Source: Marinobacter sp. BGYM27
GTDB lineage: Bacteria > Pseudomonadota > Gammaproteobacteria > Pseudomonadales > Oleiphilaceae
Length of the DNA: 64,000 bases
Direction: 5' to 3'
Assembly (NCBI GenBank): GCA_025153445.1
Contig: JANZNS010000002.1
Coordinates: forward strand, 310,001-374,000
The notes beneath the pieces were generated by a model. That model was not told the DNA's origin. It worked only from the letters and a program-made list of their open reading frames with translations, and did not search any database. The translations under genes and the position numbers were made by a program. Shown here in pieces: positions 1 to 7,384 of this stretch (position 1 is its first letter; each line of letters opens with the position of its first letter).

Positions 1-64
1 TCTTTGGAAGTGTTTTTTACGAGCCATTCTTGCTCTCCAATTACAACTGTTGTGGTATAAGCAA

Positions 65-108
65 ATAACAACACAGGTTGTTATTGCTGTCAACAACTAC
101 TGTTGTAA
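65..108 (-). promoter_or_regulatory. Prophage leftward early promoter PL with two operators (OL)
   Basis: Two palindromes, TAACAAC-ACAG-GTTGTTA (66-83) and CAACAAC-TACT-GTTGTAA (91-108), have centres 25 bp apart. They match the two palindromes between the repressor and Cro genes (3044-3083). On the minus strand TTGACA (93 to 88), a 17-base spacer and TGTTAT (70 to 65) form a promoter whose -35 and -10 are identical to those of PR; both -10 boxes are followed by TTG. Transcription would run leftwards off the window, where integrase and other early genes are expected. The role is inferred from the match and from the lambda layout. Confidence 0.75.
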
Positions 109-118
109 TAAACTAAAT

Positions 119-147
119 TTGAACTGGATTCTAAGGCGAAAAATAAT
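119..147 (+). promoter_or_regulatory. Candidate promoter for the exported HNH nuclease gene
   Basis: TTGAAC (119-124), a 17-base spacer and AATAAT (142-147) lie about 65 bases upstream of the nuclease start. The -35 box begins 10 bases after the OL operators, so the phage repressor could affect it. The call rests on box matches alone. Confidence 0.4.
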
Positions 148-211
148 AAGTTCGGCGCAAAATCAATATGATATAAAGGGTCCGAAATTTTGTTTGTCTA
201 GAGAGGTGAGC

Positions 212-922
212 TTGAAGATAGTCAGTTTTAAGGCTTGGTTTTTAGTTGCGGTGCTTTTGTCGGGTACCGCTGTCGCAGATGTTGTTAAGAGGACGGGCGC
301 GGGAATTTGCCATCCTTCAAGCAGTAGCTATTACGGTAGGATCAGTAATTTCACGCCGTTCGATTCTGTGCAGCAGTGCCTTGATGCTGGCGGTAGACTT
401 CCAAAGCAGCTTGCTGCGGCGCAGGTCGACACAAGCGAGAGCAGGGGATATGACCGAAGCAGGTTCGGGAATGGTTGGGATGACGCGGATGGGGATTGTC
501 AGAACACCAGGATGGAAGCGCTGGCGGCTCAATCAACTGCGCCAGTGCGCTATGCCACGGACAAGAAGTGCAGGGTGGTCGCTGGTCGCTGGATATCACC
601 CTTCACCGGCAAGGTCATTCACGACGCCTCAGCGATCGACATTGATCACGTCGTACCGTTGAAGTGGGCTTGGGACCATGGGGCCGCGAGCTGGACCCAG
701 GAGAAGCGAGAGAGGTTTGCAAACGACCAGGTGAACCTGTGGAGTGTTGAGCTATCGCTGAACCGCCAGAAGGGCGCAAGGGGGCCAGACGAGTGGTTGC
801 CGCCCGCGGGCCAGTGTCAGTACGTGAGTCGCTTTGTGAGAATCTCGAAGGTTTACGGCTTGCAGCCCTCGGAGCGCGAGGTGCATCGTTTCAAAGGGCA
901 GCTATCGAACTATTGCAGGTAA
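212..922 (+). CDS. Exported HNH endonuclease (DUF1524/GmrSD C-terminal-like)
   Basis: This is a predicted secreted or periplasmic nuclease of about 236 residues. The chosen TTG start at 212 has GAGG five bases upstream; a GTG at 206 is the alternative. Translation begins with a signal peptide (LKIVSFKAWFLVAVLL, then a TAVAD cleavage region). Its C-terminal half carries the HNH pattern DIDHVVP, then NDQVNLW, NRQKG and PDEWLP, as in PF07510 proteins. Six cysteines in the mature part fit disulfides in an oxidising compartment. It sits between OL and the convergent repressor operon, where lambda carries immunity and exclusion functions. A role against incoming phage DNA, or in nucleotide scavenging, is inference. 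Confidence 0.8.
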   Translation: MKIVSFKAWFLVAVLLSGTAVADVVKRTGAGICHPSSSSYYGRISNFTPFDSVQQCLDAGGRLPKQLAAAQVDTSESRGYDRSRFGNGWDDADGDCQNTRMEALAAQSTAPVRYATDKKCRVVAGRWISPFTGKVIHDASAIDIDHVVPLKWAWDHGAASWTQEKRERFANDQVNLWSVELSLNRQKGARGPDEWLPPAGQCQYVSRFVRISKVYGLQPSEREVHRFKGQLSNYCR

Positions 923-967
923 AAAAGACCTACACAGAAGGTGGGTATTGAATGGTTACAATCTATG

Positions 968-1738
968 TCAGTGCCGTGGCGCTTTGACGGCATCATGAAC
1001 TAGGTCATGGAATGCGGTGCTCATATTCTTGAACTGCACGGTCTTATCTGTGTAGTAATTTGCACGCATCACTTGCTTGGCGCTGATTTTATCAGTGTCT
1101 TCAACTACGGCAAATAGCCGTAAGGGTTCTTTTCGATAGTGGCAGTTTGTCCAAATTAACTCGGCTTCAAGTAGCCGCTCAACGCTTGAGGCAATGACTA
1201 CTGCTACAGGCGTTGAAGTAAGGAAGTAGGCATCAACCTTGAACTGCTGATCAGGATCTATGGAAATATCATACTTAACAGTTACTTGAGTTTCGTTCTC
1301 GATTTCTCTTAGGACAGCTAGAACATCATCTTTAAAAGAAGAGAGTTGACGCTCTACACGCAATGCAGTGAGTGCCTGCATTTGAACGGAGCATTCCGCT
1401 ACCCGCATAGCCATTTTAGCTACTATGTCTGGACTCGAGGCGTGGACAAAAAGCTCTTCATCTGCCTCATCCCACTGAATTCCATATCGCTCACGTATCG
1501 ACTGAAGCCATGCTTGCGGCTTTGCATTGTCAAGATCTATGCCGTCAATGGCTAATCGATAGGCCGCCTCCCCGTTGTCGTCAACGCGATATGACCCATC
1601 CTTCAATGGGGTAACGAAAACAACAACGCTGTCACCGTCTTCATAGGAAAAGGGTGTAGTTACGTACAGCGAATTCAGCTCTGCTTCCGCGACTGAAAAG
1701 GCCTTGCACAGTTCGCTTTTGAGAAACTCTGTTTTCAT
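968..1738 (-). CDS. DUF1828/DUF1829 protein, third gene of the repressor operon
   Basis: This 256-residue protein resembles the DUF1828 (N-terminal) plus DUF1829 (C-terminal) architecture. The N-terminal part has a VVVFVTPLKDGS stretch followed by RVDDNGE, typical of DUF1828. The C-terminal part (from about residue 165) is a mixed alpha/beta segment with FLTSTPVAVV and LRLFAVVED. No signal peptide or membrane segment is seen. Its start shares one base with the stop of the gene before it (TGATG), so the two are translationally coupled. Being co-transcribed with the repressor it should be made in the lysogen, which is the position of rexA/rexB in lambda. Biochemical function is unknown; an immunity or exclusion role is inferred from position. 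Confidence 0.7.
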   Translation of the reverse strand: MKTEFLKSELCKAFSVAEAELNSLYVTTPFSYEDGDSVVVFVTPLKDGSYRVDDNGEAAYRLAIDGIDLDNAKPQAWLQSIRERYGIQWDEADEELFVHASSPDIVAKMAMRVAECSVQMQALTALRVERQLSSFKDDVLAVLREIENETQVTVKYDISIDPDQQFKVDAYFLTSTPVAVVIASSVERLLEAELIWTNCHYRKEPLRLFAVVEDTDKISAKQVMRANYYTDKTVQFKNMSTAFHDLVHDAVKAPRH

Positions 1739-2223
1739 CAGAACAGTCCTTGATCCGCCTGCCAGAACTCTATATTGAAGCGATCCATGGCGATACCTAC
1801 TAAGTTCTGCCGATCGATGCTGTTGTCCGGGTCGTAATCACCCGTGGTCTTCATGTTCAGTGACTTGCATCCGGGCATCATTCTATTCGTATGATCGCGA
1901 GACTCATCGCAGTTCACATGGATGTGGATACCCTTATGTGAGGGATGATAGTCCAATCTGGCCAAGGGTACGAGGTCATCACCAGCCGCTAGAAAAAGCC
2001 AGGCGGAGAATAGGCGCTTTACTCGAGCAGGTCCAGAGCGCCATACAAACATAACGCGATAGCCATCCCCGGCATCTAGGATATCCGAGCAACGGACTCG
2101 TCCCCTGCTGCGGAACTTGACGAAGCGAGGAAGGTTTCGGCTTTTGGTTACCGGCGTAAATTCAATTCCGGAAACGAATTTTGGGCTTTTGAGGTGCTCT
2201 CTCAATTCCCTTTTTGTAATCAT
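1738..2223 (-). CDS. Unknown protein, second gene of the repressor operon
   Basis: This cytosolic-looking protein has 161 residues and I recognise no named family. It is basic at the N-terminus (KSRNLPRFVKFRSRGRVRCSD). A central stretch, ARLDYHPSHKGIHIHVNC, has alternating beta-like HIHV residues with histidines, which could bind metal or form a small enzymatic core. The gene begins 9 bases after the repressor stop and ends overlapping the DUF1828 gene. The pair therefore looks like a two-gene cassette expressed with the repressor in the prophage state. A defence or exclusion role is inferred from operon position only. Confidence 0.65.
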   Translation of the reverse strand: MITKRELREHLKSPKFVSGIEFTPVTKSRNLPRFVKFRSRGRVRCSDILDAGDGYRVMFVWRSGPARVKRLFSAWLFLAAGDDLVPLARLDYHPSHKGIHIHVNCDESRDHTNRMMPGCKSLNMKTTGDYDPDNSIDRQNLVGIAMDRFNIEFWQADQGLF

Positions 2224-2232
2224 TGCCTTTCC

Positions 2233-2991
2233 TTAGCGAAGAACTGACCACCAGAACACCCGCCCAATCACTCTGATACTCGCCGCTGCAATATCTGAGA
2301 CCGAGTATTCCTCTGTCGGGTGTTCCATACCATTCTGGCTCACAATCTTGATTCCGCCACCTGGACGCCTGTGCAGGAACTTCACCCTGAGCATTCCGTC
2401 ATGGTCGATCGCATAGATTTCACCATCCCGAATGGTCTTGTCGCCGGTATTGACTCCAACACAGGTTCCGTCAGGCATCACTGGCTCCATGCTATTACCG
2501 CGAACGAAAGCGCACGCCGCGTTCTCAGGTACCACGCCAGCTCGTGAGAGAGTGGATTTAGCGAAGCGGAGTTTGGCACCGTGGTTTTCTATTACCTGAG
2601 TCTGGCCACCACCTGCAGCCAGCTCGACTTCTCGAAATAACGGCAATTCAATTTCGTCCTCGCCCAGCGGTGTGTTGCTGTCCCAGGCGTCCATGTGGCC
2701 AAAGAACTCTAATTCGTCGCTATTCGCTGAGGGCTGGGTGGCGCCCGAGACTCCGTAAGTTGCTTGCGGTTCCGCCACCTGGTTGCGATCCATTGGCCCA
2801 GAGCCACTTGCCAGCCACTCAATATTAACTTCTGTAGCCTTCGCGAGCTCTGCAACTTTGCTCGACTGGTGGCTATCACGCTTCTCAAGCGCACCTATAG
2901 CGGCCTGAGTCATACCCACAATGTCCGCGAGCTGCTGCTGGGAGAGCCCTTTCTTTGTACGTGCTGTTTTAAGTCGGTTTCCGAGGGCCAT
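2233..2991 (-). CDS. CI-like prophage repressor, LexA/S24 self-cleaving
   Basis: The repressor keeps lytic promoters off and is expected to self-cleave on RecA activation. An XRE helix-turn-helix lies at residues 5-60 (LKTARTKKGLSQQQLADIVG). The S24 domain has the catalytic serine in RGNSMEP (Ser167) and the catalytic lysine in LRVKFL (Lys204). A likely Ala-Gly cleavage bond lies in ELAAGGG (126/127). Length (252 residues) is normal for this class. AAGGA precedes the ATG. It reads leftwards from the OR region, with a weak candidate maintenance promoter overlapping the left operator. Two genes follow in the same operon. Confidence 0.93.
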   Translation of the reverse strand: MALGNRLKTARTKKGLSQQQLADIVGMTQAAIGALEKRDSHQSSKVAELAKATEVNIEWLASGSGPMDRNQVAEPQATYGVSGATQPSANSDELEFFGHMDAWDSNTPLGEDEIELPLFREVELAAGGGQTQVIENHGAKLRFAKSTLSRAGVVPENAACAFVRGNSMEPVMPDGTCVGVNTGDKTIRDGEIYAIDHDGMLRVKFLHRRPGGGIKIVSQNGMEHPTEEYSVSDIAAASIRVIGRVFWWSVLR

Positions 2992-3043
2992 TTCAAGTCC
3001 TTATTTATCTTGCCCAAATTTAAAACAAATGTAGTTACAGGGC

Positions 3044-3084
3044 TAACAACAATGGTTGACAACGTAAACAACTAGTGTTGTTAT
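3044..3084 (+). promoter_or_regulatory. Prophage rightward early promoter PR with two operators (OR)
   Basis: TTGACA (3056-3061), a 17-base spacer and TGTTAT (3079-3084) make a strong promoter towards the Cro-like gene. Palindromes TAACAAC-AATG-GTTGACA (3044-3061) and AAACAAC-TAGT-GTTGTTA (3066-3083) cover the -35 and -10 boxes, with centres 22 bp apart. They share the consensus AACAAC-N4-GTTGTT with the sites at 66-108. Repressor binding here would block early transcription; the binding is inferred. Confidence 0.82.
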
Positions 3085-3112
3085 TTGAGGCGCAGAGAAC
3101 GAGGAGATATGC

Positions 3113-3355
3113 ATGGCGACCCACGCCCTCAAAAGAGCCGTTTCGTTATCGGGAGGTCAGACCTCTTTAGCCAGCGCATGCGGCGTCAAACAGCCGTACG
3201 TCTGGAACTGGATTAACAGGGATGGAAGGGTGCCCGCTGAGTACGTGCTGAGGGTATCTCAAGCCACGAATTTCGAGATCACGCCCCACGAACTCCGTCC
3301 CGACATCTATCCGAACTGCTCAGACGGGTTGCCAATTGATCATGCGGCCGCCTGA
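3113..3355 (+). CDS. Cro-like HTH regulator (YdaS-type)
   Basis: This is an 80-residue DNA-binding protein, divergent from the repressor and first gene after PR. The helix-turn-helix spans about residues 12-45 (GGQTSLASACGVKQPYVWNW), a pattern seen in YdaS/Cro-type phage regulators in which a tryptophan follows the recognition helix. GAGGAGA precedes the ATG at 3113. By position it should act as Cro, shutting off repressor and early transcription after induction. Confidence 0.85.
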   Translation: MATHALKRAVSLSGGQTSLASACGVKQPYVWNWINRDGRVPAEYVLRVSQATNFEITPHELRPDIYPNCSDGLPIDHAAA

Positions 3356-3479
3356 GCTTTGTTCATTGAAACAAGTTTTATGCACGGGAATACCGGGAAA
3401 ACCCCGGGGTGTGAAAATTAACAGTAGTTGGGCGTTACCGGGCCAGCCCTCAAAGCCCGGCAAACGGAGAGGAAACGAA

Positions 3480-3797
3480 ATGGGATGGCTTGAAAAGAAC
3501 TTCAAGATTATTGCCGCAATCGTTTTTGTTCTGCTCGCACTGTTACTGGTGCTGACGATCTCCTCGACCCCTGTAGTAGCTGATCAATCGGATGATGCAT
3601 TACCGATGGACTGGCTGGCGGTCGATTCACATGCAGAGTGGCCGGGCTACCCGATTGAGTCGGAACGATTGTCAGCGTCCCCGGACGCGGACGACGTGAC
3701 GACTGAATACGCGATGGACACCGAACTGACCCTGCCGTCCGGAGGTGCGGCGAGCTTGACGGCCGCTATCGGCTGGCGGAGCCCACAGCAAATTTGA
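3480..3797 (+). CDS. Small single-span membrane protein, unknown
   Basis: The product has 105 residues. MGWLEKNFK is followed by a hydrophobic helix at residues 10-28 (IIAAIVFVLLALLLVLTI), then an acidic, Ser/Thr/Pro-rich tail rich in Asp and Glu that would lie outside the membrane. GGAGAGG precedes the ATG at 3480; a longer frame from 3336 lacks such a site. It lies in the early region, where lambda-like phages carry CII or small host-takeover genes, but has no HTH. The membrane segment is clear; the function is not recognised. Confidence 0.55.
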   Translation: MGWLEKNFKIIAAIVFVLLALLLVLTISSTPVVADQSDDALPMDWLAVDSHAEWPGYPIESERLSASPDADDVTTEYAMDTELTLPSGGAASLTAAIGWRSPQQI

Positions 3798-3952
3798 CCT
3801 GGCAACAGGCTGCAACCGGAAGCGCCTTGAACACAGGGCAGGGTGCTTCCTCGGATGCAGATGAGACGAGTTTTACGAAAAAGCGCACTGGCGAATGTCT
3901 GTTTGATAACGGACTGAGGTGCGGCCAACGGATCTGTATCGAACAGGCAATA

Positions 3953-3995
3953 AAAAACCCCGGGTCACAGGCTGGCCGGCCTACCGGGGTTCTCT
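3953..3995 (-). terminator. Hairpin acting as a terminator on the minus strand
   Basis: AACCCCGG (3956-3963) pairs with CCGGGGTT (3984-3991). On the minus strand the stem is followed by a run of Ts (the AAAAAA at 3952-3957 read in reverse), while on the plus strand only TCTCT follows. It could stop antisense transcription entering the early region, or act as a leader hairpin for the antirepressor gene 20 bases downstream. Confidence 0.4.
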
Positions 3996-4012
3996 ACAAC
4001 GAGGAGGTCATT

Positions 4013-4753
4013 ATGACGAATATCTCTCTGACAAGTAAAGCCTTTGAATTTTGCGGGTCTCCACTGCGGGTAGTGTGTACCTCCAGCGGTGACCCTTGGT
4101 TTCTGGCAAGTGATGTTTGTGCTCACTTGGAGTTTGCGAATGCACGCCAAGCGCTGAACAGTCACGTAGAGCCGGAAGATCGGGGGGTCCGTTCACTGGA
4201 CACCCCGGGTGGTGTTCAAAATCTGAATGTGGTCAATGAATCCGGTCTCTATTCATTGATTTTTGGTAGCCGAAAGCCAGGGGCGAAGCGATTCAAGCGT
4301 TGGGTTACACAGCAGGTGCTACCGGAGATCCGAAAGACCGGTAGCTTCCAGCCTGCCAGTCAGTTCCAGGTGCCTTCCACGCTTTCAGGCGCCCTTCGCC
4401 TAGCAGCAGAGCAGGCGGAGTGCATCGAGTCTCAGCAGCGGCAACTCGAAGAATCTCGCCCGGCTGTGGAGTTTGTCGAACGCTTCGTTGAATCGCGCTC
4501 TGCAAAATCGCTCCGCGAAGTAGCTAAGGTTCTGGGACTGAAAGAACGCCAGTTCATCACCCGCATGGAAGACGAGAAGATCCTGTTCCGTCAGAGCGGA
4601 AACCTGCTCCCTACAGCCCACTACCACCACAAGGGCTATTTCGAGGTTAAGACTGGCGAATCCAACGGTCACGCCTTCCAGCAAACACGATTCACTCCCG
4701 AAGGCATTGCGTGGATCTCGCGCCGCTTCGGCCTAATCAAGAAGGTGGCGTGA
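4013..4753 (+). CDS. Phage antirepressor, BRO-N plus KilA-C-type domains
   Basis: This is a 246-residue two-domain protein. The N-terminal BRO domain (about residues 10-110) shows the typical WFLASDVCAHLEFANARQAL and NESGLYSLIFGSRKPGAK patterns. The C-terminal part (about 150-240) has LREVAKVLGLKERQF and TPEGIAWISRRFG, matching KilAC/antirepressor domains. A strong GAGGAGG lies upstream of ATG 4013. Known relatives counter repressors or regulate early genes; the target here is not known. Its stop overlaps the next start (TGATG). Confidence 0.88.
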   Translation: MTNISLTSKAFEFCGSPLRVVCTSSGDPWFLASDVCAHLEFANARQALNSHVEPEDRGVRSLDTPGGVQNLNVVNESGLYSLIFGSRKPGAKRFKRWVTQQVLPEIRKTGSFQPASQFQVPSTLSGALRLAAEQAECIESQQRQLEESRPAVEFVERFVESRSAKSLREVAKVLGLKERQFITRMEDEKILFRQSGNLLPTAHYHHKGYFEVKTGESNGHAFQQTRFTPEGIAWISRRFGLIKKVA

Positions 4754-4959
4754 TGGACATGCAATCAATGACGTTGCGCATGCGAGTGCTCTATCACCAG
4801 GCAGCAGTGATGCGTGTGCGAGCTGCCATGGCCTTTGAAATGCCGGGATCTCAGGACCGCCGAGCGCTGGGTGAGCGGCTGCTGAAGGCCAATCGTGAGC
4901 TGAGCGCGGCTCAGCTGGCTCAGTCTCAACACACCATCAACCGGAGGCTGTCCAAATGA
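4753..4959 (+). CDS. Small phage protein, unknown
   Basis: This 68-residue, helical, Arg/Ala-rich protein is translationally coupled on both sides: its ATG overlaps the antirepressor stop and its stop overlaps the start of the replication gene (ATGA). Nothing in the sequence shows a fold or motif beyond predicted helices (LMRVRAAMAFE-like heptads). The tight coupling supports a real gene of the replication operon. Confidence 0.55.
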   Translation: MDMQSMTLRMRVLYHQAAVMRVRAAMAFEMPGSQDRRALGERLLKANRELSAAQLAQSQHTINRRLSK

Positions 4960-5975
4960 GAGCTCGCAACATAAAGCCAGGCTTCTGGCGTAATGAGGAT
5001 TTAGTAGAGCTGCCATTTGAGCACCGTCTGCTGTTCGTTGGACTGTGGATGCTGGCTGACCGGGAAGGGCGGCTCGAGGATCGCCCGAAGCGGATCAAGA
5101 TGGAAGTGTTTCCTTCAGATGACGTGAACGTAGAGGTCGGTATTCAGGATCTCATGGCTATGGGGCTGGTTGAGCGTTACGTGAGCGAGGGCGTAAAGGT
5201 CATTCTAATTACGAAGTTTGCCGAGCATCAGTCGCCCCACCATTCGGAGAAGCGGAGTGATCTACCGGGTAAAGACGGGTTTGATGCCGTTAAATCACCG
5301 AAGAAAGGAGGTGGTAAAACGGAAGGTTCACCGGCCAGCGACAGTAATCCACCAGAGAAAGCCGCAACAACCAACGAAGAAGGCAGCACTAATAACGGTG
5401 AATCTCAGACTGATACCGGTGAATCTACGGTAGGTTCACCGGAGGTTCACGGTAGGTCTACAGTAGAATCACAAAACAGCGGGCGTAGAAATCGCCCTGA
5501 TTCTCTGAATCCTGATTCTCTGAATCCTGACTCCATAGAAAAACCTATTGTCACATCGCCGGGCGATGAGACCGCTCAGCCAGAAGCAGTTTCAGCTGCT
5601 GATCCCGATGACGGGAAGAAGCCCGCCTACCCACCAGAATTCGAAATGACCTGGGCCAGGTACCCGAAGCGCCCGGGGAGTAACCCGAAGAACAAAGCGT
5701 TCGGTGCATGGCGGGCTCGCCTCAAGGATGGCGCCGATCCTGCAACGATCCTGTCCGGCGTGATCCGCTATGCGAATTTCATCAAGGCGACCAAGCGACA
5801 AAACACTGAATTCGTCATGCAGGCCGTGAGGTTCTTTGGCACGTCCTGTGAGTACGAGAACGAGTGGACCCCACCAGAGGATACTCCGCCACCGAGCGGC
5901 GGTCCGAAAACGATGGAGCCGAACTGGTCCCAGATTGATTACCGCCAAGGCGTCACGCAAGACGGGAGGTTTTGA
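4956..5975 (+). CDS. Phage replication initiator (lambda O-like)
   Basis: The 339-residue protein has an N-terminal winged-helix-like region (residues 1-90: ARNIKPGFWRNEDL, FVGLWMLADREGRLEDRPKRIKME) typical of phage replication proteins. A low-complexity hydrophilic linker (about 95-205) follows, rich in Gly, Ser, Asn, Glu. The C-terminal domain (about 220-310) begins FEMTWARYPKRPGSNPKNKA, as in phage proteins that contact the helicase loader. The linker contains a tandem PDSLN repeat. Iteron-like DNA repeats lie inside the linker-coding part, as the lambda origin lies inside gene O. The next gene is a DnaC-like loader, which supports the assignment. Confidence 0.82.
   Translation: MRARNIKPGFWRNEDLVELPFEHRLLFVGLWMLADREGRLEDRPKRIKMEVFPSDDVNVEVGIQDLMAMGLVERYVSEGVKVILITKFAEHQSPHHSEKRSDLPGKDGFDAVKSPKKGGGKTEGSPASDSNPPEKAATTNEEGSTNNGESQTDTGESTVGSPEVHGRSTVESQNSGRRNRPDSLNPDSLNPDSIEKPIVTSPGDETAQPEAVSAADPDDGKKPAYPPEFEMTWARYPKRPGSNPKNKAFGAWRARLKDGADPATILSGVIRYANFIKATKRQNTEFVMQAVRFFGTSCEYENEWTPPEDTPPPSGGPKTMEPNWSQIDYRQGVTQDGRF
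5323..5452 (+). repeat. Iteron-like repeats in the O-like gene, candidate phage origin
   Basis: The motif AGGTTCACCGG or its inverse appears five times: AAGGTTCACCGG (5323), ACGGTGAATCT (5395), ACCGGTGAATCT (5415), TAGGTTCACCGG (5431) and AGGTTCACGG (5443). One TC-for-TT variation is allowed. Copies are in both orientations. A separate 15-base tandem repeat (GATTCTCTGAATCCT) follows near 5500-5530. Location within the initiator gene matches known lambdoid origins; origin function is inferred. Confidence 0.5.
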
Positions 5976-5977
5976 CG

Positions 5978-6760
5978 ATGAACTCTGTCACCAGCCTCAT
6001 GAGCAAGCTGCAGGTCGAGAGCGCCAAGTGCGATCGTCATGGCGCATACGAATCCACAGGCCTGCCCGTAGCGGACAGCGTGCGTTGGTCCCCGTGCCCG
6101 GAGTGTCATGCAGAGTCGGAGGCAGCCGCCCAGCGCATTCATCGCCAGAAGTTGAGCGCCCACGGCAACCAGGTGCGGCTCGAGAGAGCGATGGAGCAGG
6201 CCTGTATCCCCAAGCGCTATCAGCTCCGCACGCTCGATACCTATCAGGCGAAATCCGAACCCCAAGCCAAGGCCCTGAACTCTGCGCGGCGGTTCGCTGA
6301 CAACTTCGACGGCATTCTGGAGCAGGGTGGCAATCTGATCATGGCCGGTTCACCTGGTACGGGCAAAACGCACCTGGCGATTGGCATCGCTCACCAAATC
6401 ATCGGCAATGGCCGCACGGCGATGTTCATGACTGCGATGAACGCAATTCGCCGGATCCGGGAGACCTACCGCAAGGACGACACGACCGAGCGCAAGGTAA
6501 TTCAAGCGATGGCTGAGCCGGACCTGCTGATTCTTGATGAGGTGGGTATCCAGCTTGGCACTGACTCTGAACGGATGACCCTGTTCGAGATCATCAACGC
6601 CCGGTACGAGCAGATGCGACCGATGATTCTCATCAGCAATTTGGACATTCAAGGCATCAAGGATTTTCTGGGCGAGCGTTCGGCTGACCGTCTGAGAGAG
6701 GGCGGGGGCCGCGCGATTCTGTTCGATTGGCAGAGCTACCGTATGGAGGCTGAATCATGA
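5978..6760 (+). CDS. DnaC-like helicase-loader ATPase
   Basis: This AAA+ ATPase of 260 residues should load the replicative helicase at the phage origin. Residues 18-45 form a likely zinc site (CDRHG then CPEC). The Walker A is GSPGTGKTH and the Walker B is LLILDEVG, followed by a sensor-like ILISNLD. GGGAGG lies 8 bases before ATG 5978; a TTG six bases earlier is less likely. It is the usual partner of the preceding initiator gene. Confidence 0.9.
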   Translation: MNSVTSLMSKLQVESAKCDRHGAYESTGLPVADSVRWSPCPECHAESEAAAQRIHRQKLSAHGNQVRLERAMEQACIPKRYQLRTLDTYQAKSEPQAKALNSARRFADNFDGILEQGGNLIMAGSPGTGKTHLAIGIAHQIIGNGRTAMFMTAMNAIRRIRETYRKDDTTERKVIQAMAEPDLLILDEVGIQLGTDSERMTLFEIINARYEQMRPMILISNLDIQGIKDFLGERSADRLREGGGRAILFDWQSYRMEAES

Positions 6761-6918
6761 ACCCAGCAAAGCGTGAAGGCTGCAGCTGTCAGAACTGCGA
6801 CCGATCCTGTTTCCGCCACCAGGGCGTGACGGGCACCACTCACAAGACCACAACACCCGACAGGGCCAAGGCGCGTATTGCGTCTTTGAAAGCTCTCGTC
6901 GCTGGCGGTGCAGCATGA
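6757..6918 (+). CDS. Small Cys-rich protein
   Basis: A 53-residue frame overlaps the loader gene stop (ATGA) and ends overlapping the next ATG. Its N-terminus has CSCQNCDRSC, four cysteines in ten residues plus a nearby His, consistent with a small zinc site. The rest is basic. Coupling on both sides and the cysteine cluster argue that it is translated. Function unknown. Confidence 0.45.
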   Translation: MNPAKREGCSCQNCDRSCFRHQGVTGTTHKTTTPDRAKARIASLKALVAGGAA

Positions 6919-7214
6919 ACGACATCATCGACCACGACGTTGCAGGCAAGCCCATTCGCACCGGTGACGTTTGCGAGGTTGTGAACTGCATAAGCCACCC
7001 AGACCGAAATGGCCTGCTTGTGGTGGTTCTGGGGAGCAATATGCTCGGCCTGGCCTGCGGACACTTGGAAACGATCGAGGTCATCCAGCCTGACGGCATC
7101 GTGGCCTGCACTCGACCAGACCGGTTAAGAATCCTCCCGACCGATCGCAAGGCGGCATCTGAATCGTTTGCCCAGATCGTGGAAAGCATGAAGCAATCGG
7201 CGGTGCCAGCATGA
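6915..7214 (+). CDS. Small phage protein, unknown
   Basis: The product has 99 residues, with a beta-rich N-terminal half (AGKPIRTGDVCEVVN, LLVVVLGSNMLGLACG) resembling small barrel folds. A helical end follows. It is coupled by four-base overlaps to both neighbours. No family recognised. Confidence 0.5.
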   Translation: MNDIIDHDVAGKPIRTGDVCEVVNCISHPDRNGLLVVVLGSNMLGLACGHLETIEVIQPDGIVACTRPDRLRILPTDRKAASESFAQIVESMKQSAVPA

Positions 7215-7384
7215 ACGGCCCGGCGCCAGTGGAGATTCAAAAACTCCTGCGCGAGCTTGAGGATTTGGAGAAGGTCATTCGCAAGGCCAATCAGCAACAA
7301 ATGTCAGCGCGCTGCAGGATCCAGTCTATTCGCCGTGCGCTATCGCAATACGGTGCGGTTGTGGAGGTGCAAGGTGAGCATTGA
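7211..7384 (+). CDS. Small helical protein, possible coiled coil
   Basis: A 57-residue frame starts in the stop of the gene before it (ATGA). The sequence EIQKLLRELEDLEKVIRKAN has leucine/isoleucine spacing of a short coiled coil. It overlaps the next start by 11 bases. Function unknown. Confidence 0.4.
   Translation: MNGPAPVEIQKLLRELEDLEKVIRKANQQQMSARCRIQSIRRALSQYGAVVEVQGEH

Noticed and set aside
43-53. ACAAC-T-GTTGT palindrome as a third OL operator
   Set aside because: The spacer is one base rather than four, so it does not match the other four sites. It may be chance or a half-site.
3794-4012. N-terminal extension of the antirepressor frame from a TTG
   Set aside because: The TTG overlaps the previous stop and has no ribosome site, while ATG 4013 has a strong GAGGAGG. 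The extension also covers a hairpin.
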